A stretch of 42,791 bases of DNA from Pseudomonadota bacterium (lineage in GTDB: Bacteria; Myxococcota_A; Polyangia; Polyangiales; JAFGIB01), in contig JADGRE010000023.1 of assembly GCA_017881185.1 (NCBI GenBank), positions 1-42,791 on the forward strand. Direction: 5' to 3'. Shown piece after piece: positions 10,142-17,238 of this stretch. The notes beneath the pieces are model-generated. The model was not told the origin of the DNA, searched no databases, and saw nothing but the letters and a program-made list of their open reading frames with translations. Position numbers and translations under genes: made by a program. The first letter of the stretch is position 1, and each line of letters begins with the position of its first letter.

Positions 10142-11620
10142 TCAGCTGCGGCTCTCGATCGCAGCGATCAGCGTGTCGAGCACCTTGAGGCGCGCGTGGT
10201 ACTTGTCGTTCGCTTCTACCAGTGTCCACGGCGCGTGCTGGGTGCTGGTGCGCTCGACCATGTCGTCCACCGCTTCGGAGTAGGCATTCCACTTCTTGCG
10301 ATTGCGCCAGTCTTCGGCCGTGATCTTGAAGCGCTTGTACTTGACCCTCTGGCGCAACTCGAAGCGCTTCTCTTGTTCCGACTTCGAGATGGCCAGCCAG
10401 AACTTGACGACGATCGCGCCGCTGCGGGCGAGCTGTTCCTCGAAGTCGTTGATCTCGCCGTAGGCGCGCATCCAGTCGACCTCGGAGCAGAAGCCCTCGA
10501 CGCGCTCGACCAGCACCCGTCCGTACCAGGAGCGATCGAAGATGGTCATGCGGCCCCGACCCGGCAGCTGGCGACAGAAGCGCCACAGATAGGGCTGGGC
10601 GCGCTCCTCCTCGGTGGGTGCCGCGACCGGCACGGTGTCGTACCAACGTGCGTCGAGCGCCTGGGTCACGCGGCGGATGGCTCCGCCTTTGCCCGCGGCG
10701 TCGTTGCCCTCGAACACCGCGATCACCGTACGCTCGCACAGCGGCTTGCTGCGAAACAGCTTGTTGAGCCGTCCCTGCGCGTGCTCCAGGCGCCTTTCGT
10801 ACTCGGACTTTGCGACCTTGCGCGTGAGGTCGAGACGGTCGAGCACGCGGATGCCGTCGAGAGGCGGCACGATCGGTGTGGTTTCCACCGGCGCCGGCTT
10901 CGCCGTCGGGCCATCGAGGCGCCTGCGCAGGGCGGCCAGCAAGGTTGCGCCGGCCGTGAGGCTGCGATACTCGGGATCTGCGCCCTCGATGATGGTCCAC
11001 GGCGCGTGGCCGGTGCTGGTCTCGCGCAGGGTGTGCTCCGACCAGCGGCGGAAGCGATCGTAGTTCGCGAAGTGCTTCCAGTCGGCCTTGGTGACACGCC
11101 AGCGCAGGGCGGGGTCCTTCTCCAGCTCGCGCAGGCGCTTCCGCTGCTTCGGCTTGGACAGGTGGAACCAGAACTTGAGGACCAGCGCACCCTCGTCGAC
11201 CAGCATCTTCTCGAAGCGGTTGATTTCGGCGATCGACTGATCCAGCGCCGCAGCGTCGCTGCAGCGCATCACGCGATCGACGATCGGCTGCGTATACCAG
11301 GAGCCGAACAGGATGCCGATGGTGCCCTTCGGGGGCAGCGCACGCCAGAAGCGATACATCGGCGGGCGCTGCTGCTCTTCGCTGGTGGCCTCACCGAACG
11401 CGTGCGTGCGGATGTGGCGCGGGTCCATCCACTCGTTGAGCAAGTTGACGGTCTCGCCCTTGCCTGCCCCGTCGACACCCGAGATCAGGATCAGCACGGG
11501 GAAGCTGCCGCGTTCGCGCAACTCGGCCTGCGCGTCGAGCAGCGCCTCGCGCAGCTTGGGCAGCTTGCGCTTGTAGGTGGCCTTGTCGATCTTGTGCCCG
11601 AGCTCAACGGCTTCGAACAT
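10142..11620 (-). CDS. pap: Polyphosphate:AMP phosphotransferase (two-domain PPK2, class II)
   Basis: 492 aa from the ATG at 11620, which has GGGAG upstream on the minus strand and gives the typical MFEAVELG start; longer frames add non-conserved sequence. Two PPK2 domains lie in tandem. The first has Walker A GVDGAGKGE, the second FEGNDAAGKGG, each followed by a D-R-S-W-Y or equivalent Walker B/lid block (GSWYTQP in the first, FDRSWYGRVLVERVEG in the second). Two-domain PPK2 enzymes transfer phosphate from polyphosphate to AMP to give ADP; in characterised members the C-terminal domain is the active one, and here it holds the better-preserved motifs. The gene is divergent from ppk1 across a 365-bp gap, linking it to polyphosphate turnover. 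Confidence 0.93.
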   Translation of the reverse strand: MFEAVELGHKIDKATYKRKLPKLREALLDAQAELRERGSFPVLILISGVDGAGKGETVNLLNEWMDPRHIRTHAFGEATSEEQQRPPMYRFWRALPPKGTIGILFGSWYTQPIVDRVMRCSDAAALDQSIAEINRFEKMLVDEGALVLKFWFHLSKPKQRKRLRELEKDPALRWRVTKADWKHFANYDRFRRWSEHTLRETSTGHAPWTIIEGADPEYRSLTAGATLLAALRRRLDGPTAKPAPVETTPIVPPLDGIRVLDRLDLTRKVAKSEYERRLEHAQGRLNKLFRSKPLCERTVIAVFEGNDAAGKGGAIRRVTQALDARWYDTVPVAAPTEEERAQPYLWRFCRQLPGRGRMTIFDRSWYGRVLVERVEGFCSEVDWMRAYGEINDFEEQLARSGAIVVKFWLAISKSEQEKRFELRQRVKYKRFKITAEDWRNRKKWNAYSEAVDDMVERTSTQHAPWTLVEANDKYHARLKVLDTLIAAIESRS

Positions 11621-11985
11621 GGTCTTGCTCCCGTTTGCTGGGCATCCCGACGCCCAGCCCGAGTATCGGCCAAGTCCACGGCCAGCGCAGCGGCGCAGCG
11701 TGCCCAAACTTGGCGGCCAGCAAGCGGAGCCCACGGGTGCGTGGTGTGCCGCCCTGCCCATACACTGGGCCGCGATTCTCGCCGCCGGTCGCTGCGGCAC
11801 CCGGCCCCGTCCGATGGCTGGCGCGGCCCCGATCGAAGCGCGTACCCTAAGTTTGTGCCAGTTGGGAGTGATTGCGCCCGCAAAGCGGCCAGCGAGGCCA
11901 ATTTGTCACGCAAGCGCCATTCGACAGCCACAGCCATCTCGTTTCGTCCGCGCATAGCATGGGCGACAACATCCCGGGACCGGAC
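11621..11985. other. 365-bp divergent intergenic region between pap and ppk1
   Basis: It must carry both promoters and any shared control site of the polyphosphate locus. I see no open frame with convincing coding character on either strand, no strong sigma-70 pair and no clean pho-box (two TGTCA-like direct repeats at 11-bp phase). If ppk1 starts at an earlier in-frame ATG (11959), the gap shrinks by 27 bp. Confidence 0.5.
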
Positions 11986-14130
11986 ATGACCTCGCACTCC
12001 TCGGTAATTCCTGCAGCCAAGGGTGAGGGAAAGGACACCGGCGATCCGGCGTCACGTTTCATCAACCGGGAGCTGAGCTGGCTGCGCTTCAATCGGCGCG
12101 TGCTCGCCGAAGCCTTCGACGAAAGCCAGCCGCTGCTGGAACGTGTGCGCTTCCTCTCCATCTACGGAAGCAACCTCGACGAGTTCTTCATGATCCGCGT
12201 CTCGGGGCTGCGCGCCCAGATGGCCGCAGCCGCGGCCGAGCGCTCGTCGGACGGGCGCACGCCCGGCGAGCAGCTGGCCGCGATCCGTCGCGATCTCTTG
12301 CCTACACTCGAACGTTGTACCGCGTTTTGGACCGACGACTTGAACGCCAAGCTGCGCGAAGCGGGCGTCTGCATCCTGCGCTTCGCGGAGCTGAAGAAGA
12401 AGCAGCGCAAAGTGCTGCGCCGACACTTCAAGGAATTCATCTTCCCCGCCCTCACGCCGCTGGCGTTCGATCCCGGCCACCCGTTCCCGCACATCTCCAA
12501 TTTGTCGATGAACCTCGCGGTGGTCGTGCGCGGCACCGATCAGACCGAGAGGTTCGCCAGGCTCAGAGCGCCGGTGAACCTGCCGCGCCTAGTGCGCATC
12601 CCCGACGAGGAGAAGGCGGACAGCGACGAGGCGCTCGGGCTTCAGAACATCACCGGCTCGAACTTCGTTTGGCTCGAAGAAGTGATCGCGGAGAACCTCG
12701 ACTTGCTCTTCCCCAAGATGGAGGTGGTGGCGTCGTATCCGTTTCGCGTGACGCGCGACGCCGACACCGAGATTGGCGAAGACGAGGCCGGTGATCTGCT
12801 CGCCGCAGTGTCCGATGTCGTCGACCGCCGTCACTTCGGACGCGTGGTGCGCCTCGAGATCGGCGGCCAGATGCCCGACCGCATCCGCGACATTCTCACG
12901 GTGAACCTCGAGCTCGCGCCGTATCAGGTATATGTGACGTCCGGGCCGCTCGGTCTGGCCGATCTGGCCCAGCTCAGCTCGCTGGATCTTCCCCAGCTCA
13001 AGTACCCGCCGTTCGTTCCCGTGGCACGGCACCCTGCACCGCAGAAAGAGGACATCTTCAAGCTCATCGCTCGCAAGGACGTCGTGCTGTACCACCCGTA
13101 CGACTCCTTCGACACGGTGCTCGAGTTCCTCTCGACCGCCGCACGCGACCCAGACGTCCTGGCCATCAAGCAAACGCTGTACCGCCTGGGCCCGGCCTCG
13201 CCCGTGGTTGGCTTCCTGAAGGCCGCGCGCGAGAACGAGAAGCAGGTCGCGGCGCTGGTCGAGCTCAAGGCGCGCTTCGACGAAGAGAACAACATGCGTT
13301 GGGCACACGAGCTGGAACAGGCGGGCGTGCACGTGGTGCACGGCATCGTCGGGCTCAAGACCCACGCGAAGATGACGCTGGTCGTGCGACGCGAGGGCAC
13401 GGACATTCGGTTGTACGTGCATCTTTCGACCGGGAACTACAATCCCGTGACCAGTCGGGTCTACACGGACATTGGCCTGTTGACCTGCAACCTCGATATC
13501 GCCCGCGATGTGCTCGACCTGTTCAACGGCCTGACCGGCTACTCGGCGAAGACAGACTACAACCAGCTGGTGGTCGCGCCCGCGTCGATGCGTTCGCGCG
13601 TGCTGCGGCTGATCGAGCGCGAGGTCGAGCAGCACAAAGCCAGCGGCGGCGGACTCATCGCCTGGAAGTGCAACTCGCTCTCGGATGATCAGATCATCGA
13701 CGCCCTGTACCAGGCGTCCGCCGCGGGCGTGACGGTGCAACTACAGGTTCGCGGCACGTGCTGCCTGCGCCCTGGAGTCCCAGGCCTGAGCGACAACATC
13801 GTGGTGACCTCGGTCGTGGGCCGCTTCCTGGAGCACGCTCGGCTCTACTACTTCGCCAACGGTGGCGACGACGAGTTGCTGATCGGCAGCCCCGACATGA
13901 TGCCACGCAACCTCGACGGCCGCGTCGAGGTACTCGTTCCGGTGAAAGATCCCAAGCTGCGTGCCAGAGTGCGCGACAGCATCCTGGGCGTGTCGCTGCG
14001 CGACACGGCGATGTGCTGGCAACTGCTCCCCGATGGCTCGTATCGACGCCGCGTTCCGGCCAGCGGCGAGGCGCCGTTCAACTCTCAGGAACACTTGATG
14101 ACCGTGGGCGGAAGCTGGCGCGAGGAGTGA
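11986..14130 (+). CDS. ppk1: Polyphosphate kinase 1
   Basis: 714 aa. It reversibly transfers the ATP gamma-phosphate to long-chain polyphosphate at the membrane or cytosol. The N-terminal domain starts at RFINRELSWLRFNRRVL and includes the GSNLDEFFMIRV block; the head domain contains LTPLAFDPGHPFPHISNLS. The two phospholipase-D-like catalytic domains hold His460 in KTHAKM (the autophosphorylated His in E. coli Ppk) and His617 in LEHARLYYF. STGNYNP and SPDMMPRNLDGRVE are also typical. I placed the start at 11986, about 30 residues before the conserved block; ATGs at 11959 or 11872 are possible and none has a good ribosome site. sixA starts 3 bp after the stop, so the genes are surely co-transcribed. 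Confidence 0.96.
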   Translation: MTSHSSVIPAAKGEGKDTGDPASRFINRELSWLRFNRRVLAEAFDESQPLLERVRFLSIYGSNLDEFFMIRVSGLRAQMAAAAAERSSDGRTPGEQLAAIRRDLLPTLERCTAFWTDDLNAKLREAGVCILRFAELKKKQRKVLRRHFKEFIFPALTPLAFDPGHPFPHISNLSMNLAVVVRGTDQTERFARLRAPVNLPRLVRIPDEEKADSDEALGLQNITGSNFVWLEEVIAENLDLLFPKMEVVASYPFRVTRDADTEIGEDEAGDLLAAVSDVVDRRHFGRVVRLEIGGQMPDRIRDILTVNLELAPYQVYVTSGPLGLADLAQLSSLDLPQLKYPPFVPVARHPAPQKEDIFKLIARKDVVLYHPYDSFDTVLEFLSTAARDPDVLAIKQTLYRLGPASPVVGFLKAARENEKQVAALVELKARFDEENNMRWAHELEQAGVHVVHGIVGLKTHAKMTLVVRREGTDIRLYVHLSTGNYNPVTSRVYTDIGLLTCNLDIARDVLDLFNGLTGYSAKTDYNQLVVAPASMRSRVLRLIEREVEQHKASGGGLIAWKCNSLSDDQIIDALYQASAAGVTVQLQVRGTCCLRPGVPGLSDNIVVTSVVGRFLEHARLYYFANGGDDELLIGSPDMMPRNLDGRVEVLVPVKDPKLRARVRDSILGVSLRDTAMCWQLLPDGSYRRRVPASGEAPFNSQEHLMTVGGSWREE

Positions 14131-14133
14131 CCG

Positions 14134-14637
14134 ATGGACGTGCTGATCGTGCGCCACGGCATCGCGATGGACCGCGACAAAGCGGCTAGCCGGGGCGTGC
14201 TCGACCCCGATCGCCCGCTCACGCGCAAGGGGCGCACGCGCATGCAAGAGGTCGCGCGCGGCCTGCACGAGCTGGCGCCCGCCGTGACGGAGCTGATCAG
14301 CAGCCCCTTGCTGCGCGCGGTTCAGACCGCCGAGATCGTGCGCGAGGCCTACGCCGAGCTGAAGCACGGCCGCAGCGCGGCGCTCTTGCCCGAGGCCGAG
14401 CCCGCCGCGCTGGCGCGGGCCCTGGGGCGACGGGCCGCCACGGCGACGCTGGCCATCGTCGGGCACGAGCCTCAGCTCGGCGCCTTCATGAGCTGGTGTC
14501 TGACGGGCTCAGCGCGTAGCTTCGTCGAGCTGCAAAAAGGCGGCGCGGGCCTGGTGCGCTTCGACGAGCGACCGGCGGCCGGCGCGGGCCGCTTGATCTG
14601 GCTGCTACCTCCCGCCGTACTGCGCTCCCTCCGATGA
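14134..14637 (+). CDS. sixA: SixA-type phosphohistidine phosphatase
   Basis: 167 aa histidine-phosphatase-superfamily enzyme. The catalytic RHG motif is at residues 7-9, with the nucleophilic His8, and the second conserved His lies in IVGHEPQLG. SSPLLRAVQTAEIV is the usual phosphate-pocket helix. The short single-domain length matches SixA, which removes phosphate from phosphohistidine in proteins. It is placed between ppk1 (3 bp upstream) and ppx (overlapping by the ATGA at 14634-14637), so translational coupling on both sides is likely. As PPK1 works through a phosphohistidine, a regulatory action of SixA on PPK1 is a reasonable but untested idea. Confidence 0.93.
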   Translation: MDVLIVRHGIAMDRDKAASRGVLDPDRPLTRKGRTRMQEVARGLHELAPAVTELISSPLLRAVQTAEIVREAYAELKHGRSAALLPEAEPAALARALGRRAATATLAIVGHEPQLGAFMSWCLTGSARSFVELQKGGAGLVRFDERPAAGAGRLIWLLPPAVLRSLR

Positions 14638-16148
14638 CCCAAGCACCCTCGAACCGGCCCGCCACGCAGACGCTCGCCGCCATCGATCTCGGTTCCAACA
14701 GCTTCCACATGGTCGTGGCACGCGTGGTCGATGGCCAGCTCGTGCTCGTCGACCGCATGAAGGAGATGGTGCAGCTCGGGGCTGGCCTCGACAGCGCGCG
14801 GCGGCTCGCGGCGGATGCGCAGCTGCGCGCACTGGCCTGCCTCGAGCGCATGGGCCAGCGCGTCCGAGCGCTGCCGCAGGAGTGCGTGCGTGTGGTCGGC
14901 ACCAACACGCTGCGCGTGGCCCGAAACGCCGAGGAATTCCTGGAGAAGGCCGAGCAGGCGCTCGGACAACCCATCGAGATCATCAGCGGCATCGAAGAAG
15001 CACGCTTGATCTACTCGGGTGTGGCGCACGGCCTCGGCCCCAAGGACGAGCGTCGCCTGGTGGTCGACATCGGCGGCGGCAGCACCGAGCTGGTGATCGG
15101 CCAACACTTTGAGCCCCTCGATCTCGAGAGCCTGTACATCGGCTGCGTCACCTTGACGAAGCGCCACTTCGACGACGGCAAGATCACGCCCAAGCGCTTT
15201 CGGCGCGCGGAAGTGACGGCATTGCAAGAGCTGGAGCGTGTCGAGAAACGCTTCCGGCGCCTGGGCTGGCAGGTCGCGATCGGCGCATCGGGCACGGCGC
15301 GTACCGTGGCTCGCGTGGTGCGCGAGGCGGGGTTCAGCCAGCGCGGCATTACGCGCGCATCCTTGAAGAAGCTGCGCGCAGAGATCGCGGATGCAGGTGC
15401 CATCGATCGCTTGAAGCTGCCCGGCCTGTCGCAGTCGCGGGCCGCCGTGTTTCCCGGCGGCGTGGCGGTGCTCTCGGCCATCTTCGAGAGCCTCGAGATC
15501 GACGAGATGGCGGTGAGCGACAGTGCGCTGCGCGAAGGCGTGCTCAACGACTTGCTCGGCCGCGTGCTGCACAAGGATGTGCGCAGCGCGACGGTCGATG
15601 CGCTGATGGAACGCTATCACGTCGACAAGGAGCAGGCGCAGCGCGTCGAGGCCACGCTCTTGCACCTCTTGCCGCAGGTCGCCGACGTCTGGCGCCTGCC
15701 GCTGCAACGGTCGGTGGAGCTGGGCTCGTGGGCCGCACGGCTGCACGAGATCGGCCTCGACATCGCGCACAGCCACTACCACAAGCACGGGGCCTACGTG
15801 CTCGAGAACTCCGACATGCCGGGGTTCTCGCGACAAGAGCAGCGCATGCTGGCGGTCTTGGTGCGCGCGCACCGCAGAAAGTTCCCGGGGAGCCTGTGGA
15901 AGACGCTGCCGGCGAGCGCGCGTCGCGTCGAACAGGTCGCAGTCTTGCTGCGGCTCGCCGTGTTGCTGCACCGCAGTCGCACGGGCGTGCCCGAGGTCAG
16001 CGTGGTCGGCGCTCGGCGCTCGCTCGAGGTGCGCTTCCCACCTGGCTGGCTCGAGGCGCATCCACTGACGCAAGCGGACCTGCAAGAAGAAGCGGCGTTC
16101 CTGCAAGCCGGAGATTTCGAGCTCGAGCTGCCGGCGCTCGGCGCCTGA
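14634..16148 (+). CDS. ppx: Exopolyphosphatase / Ppx-GppA family phosphatase
   Basis: 504 aa. The ASKHA-fold phosphatase core has the phosphate-1 motif AAIDLGSNSFHMVV, the Gly-rich phosphate-2 motif VVDIGGGSTELVIG, the catalytic Glu region SGIEEARLIYSGV, and ASGTARTV. A C-terminal HD-like helical domain follows (HEIGLDIAHSHYHKHGAYVLEN region), as in the long proteobacterial Ppx/GppA enzymes. It releases phosphate from polyphosphate ends; pppGpp hydrolysis is the alternative, but location in the ppk1 operon favours exopolyphosphatase. It overlaps sixA by 4 bp. The CHAD gene follows after 36 bp. Confidence 0.95.
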   Translation: MTQAPSNRPATQTLAAIDLGSNSFHMVVARVVDGQLVLVDRMKEMVQLGAGLDSARRLAADAQLRALACLERMGQRVRALPQECVRVVGTNTLRVARNAEEFLEKAEQALGQPIEIISGIEEARLIYSGVAHGLGPKDERRLVVDIGGGSTELVIGQHFEPLDLESLYIGCVTLTKRHFDDGKITPKRFRRAEVTALQELERVEKRFRRLGWQVAIGASGTARTVARVVREAGFSQRGITRASLKKLRAEIADAGAIDRLKLPGLSQSRAAVFPGGVAVLSAIFESLEIDEMAVSDSALREGVLNDLLGRVLHKDVRSATVDALMERYHVDKEQAQRVEATLLHLLPQVADVWRLPLQRSVELGSWAARLHEIGLDIAHSHYHKHGAYVLENSDMPGFSRQEQRMLAVLVRAHRRKFPGSLWKTLPASARRVEQVAVLLRLAVLLHRSRTGVPEVSVVGARRSLEVRFPPGWLEAHPLTQADLQEEAAFLQAGDFELELPALGA

Positions 16149-16184
16149 CGGCGGCTGCGCGGCGCGCGTCACCTTGGAGCGGGC

Positions 16185-16982
16185 ATGGCACATAGCGAGA
16201 CACTGCTTCGACAGCTGCTCCATGGGCTGCTGCAGCAGCTGACCGACGCGGCAGCTGCTGTGGACCGATCGGGCAGCGTGGAGGCGCTGCACGACTACCG
16301 TGTCGTTCTGCGCAAGCTAGGCGTCGCGCTGCGTTTCTGCAGGCGCGCCTTTGGCCGGGCCGAGGTGCAGCCGATCGAGCGCGTGCTCAAGCGCGAGCAC
16401 GCACGAACCAGCCGCCACCGTGACCGCGACGTGGTGGCCGACGTGCTGCGTGCCATCGAAACCCCCGCCGCCGCAATTGAAACCTGGAGCGCCCTTGCCA
16501 CGACGCCTGGCCCACGCGCGCGCAGCACGCGCCCGATCGCAGCGAAGATCGACGCGCGCGTGACGGCCATGCTCGAGCGCGAGCCTGCGCACAGCGAACG
16601 GTGCAAGCACTTCGCTGCGCGCATGATCGACGCAGCCACGCGCCGCGCGGCGCGCCGGGCCGTGGCGCTCGACGCCGCGGCCCAGCGCAGGCATGCGTAT
16701 CGGACCGCGCTGCGCCGGCTGCGCTACACGATCGATCTGCTCTCGGAGCACGCATCGAAGGCCGAGCGCCGGTTCGCGCGCCAGGGCGACGCGCTGCAGC
16801 GAGCCCTCGGGCAGCTGCGAGACCTGGACTTGACCCGCGCTGCCCTACCGAGGTTGAGTGGGCTGGCGCAGCCACAGCGCAGCGAGCTCGGGCGCACGCT
16901 CGGGGCACGCCGCACGGCCGTGCTGCGCGCCGCAGTCAACGCCTCGCACGCGTTGACAGGGAGCGCCGTCGTGCCGACCTAG
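16185..16982 (+). CDS. CHAD-domain protein
   Basis: 265 aa, all-helical and Arg/His-rich. Conserved CHAD positions appear as ALHDYRVVLRKLGVALRF near the N-terminus and as HAYRTALRRLRYTIDLL with GQLRDLDLTRA in the second half, reflecting the internal two-fold repeat. CHAD proteins bind inorganic polyphosphate through these basic faces and often accompany polyphosphate enzymes. The gene closes the ppk1-sixA-ppx cluster and probably shares its mRNA. Its role (granule scaffold, sensor or carrier) cannot be told from sequence. An imperfect hairpin at 17025-17046 could end the transcript. Confidence 0.88.
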   Translation: MAHSETLLRQLLHGLLQQLTDAAAAVDRSGSVEALHDYRVVLRKLGVALRFCRRAFGRAEVQPIERVLKREHARTSRHRDRDVVADVLRAIETPAAAIETWSALATTPGPRARSTRPIAAKIDARVTAMLEREPAHSERCKHFAARMIDAATRRAARRAVALDAAAQRRHAYRTALRRLRYTIDLLSEHASKAERRFARQGDALQRALGQLRDLDLTRAALPRLSGLAQPQRSELGRTLGARRTAVLRAAVNASHALTGSAVVPT

Positions 16983-17238
16983 GGGCTGTCCCTGATTGTC
17001 CGAGTGGAGCCGTTCGAGTCGATCTTTCGCGGAGCTTCGCGCGAAAAACGCAGGGCCCTGCGGGGTGCCCGCGAAATCACTGACCACGAGCACTGTGGGT
17101 GGCCGAGCCGCCGCATGTGCGGCGAGCGACATCGAGCCAAACAGCTTGCCGACGACCGAATCGATGACGCCCATGAGTGCGCATTATCCCACGGATGCTG
17201 CAGGTTGTGGCAGGCCTTCGCGACCGTGGCCGGCTGCT
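16983..17238. other. 256-bp gap with a short stem-loop and a weak minus-strand reading frame
   Basis: TTTCGCG (17025-17031) and CGCGAAA (17040-17046) form a 7-bp stem with an 8-nt loop, after the CHAD stop, without a T-run. On the minus strand an ATG at 17174 opens a frame beginning MGVIDSVVGKLFGSMS that then loses coding character and runs antisense into the CHAD gene. Third-position G/C is about 70 percent in the gap, lower than in neighbouring genes. I do not call a gene. Confidence 0.3.

Noticed and set aside
9714-10283. Plus-strand frame containing a zinc-ribbon-like CPTCGKLYQVC
   Set aside because: The CPTCG comes from the 14-bp palindrome at 9857-9870. There is only one cysteine pair plus one, and the frame lies antisense to the PEGA start, the thioesterase-like fragment and pap.
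11621-11985. Pho-box control of ppk1 and pap
   Set aside because: Only one TGTCA-like half site near 11903 and a distant CGACAG; the spacing and second repeat do not fit a PhoB box.
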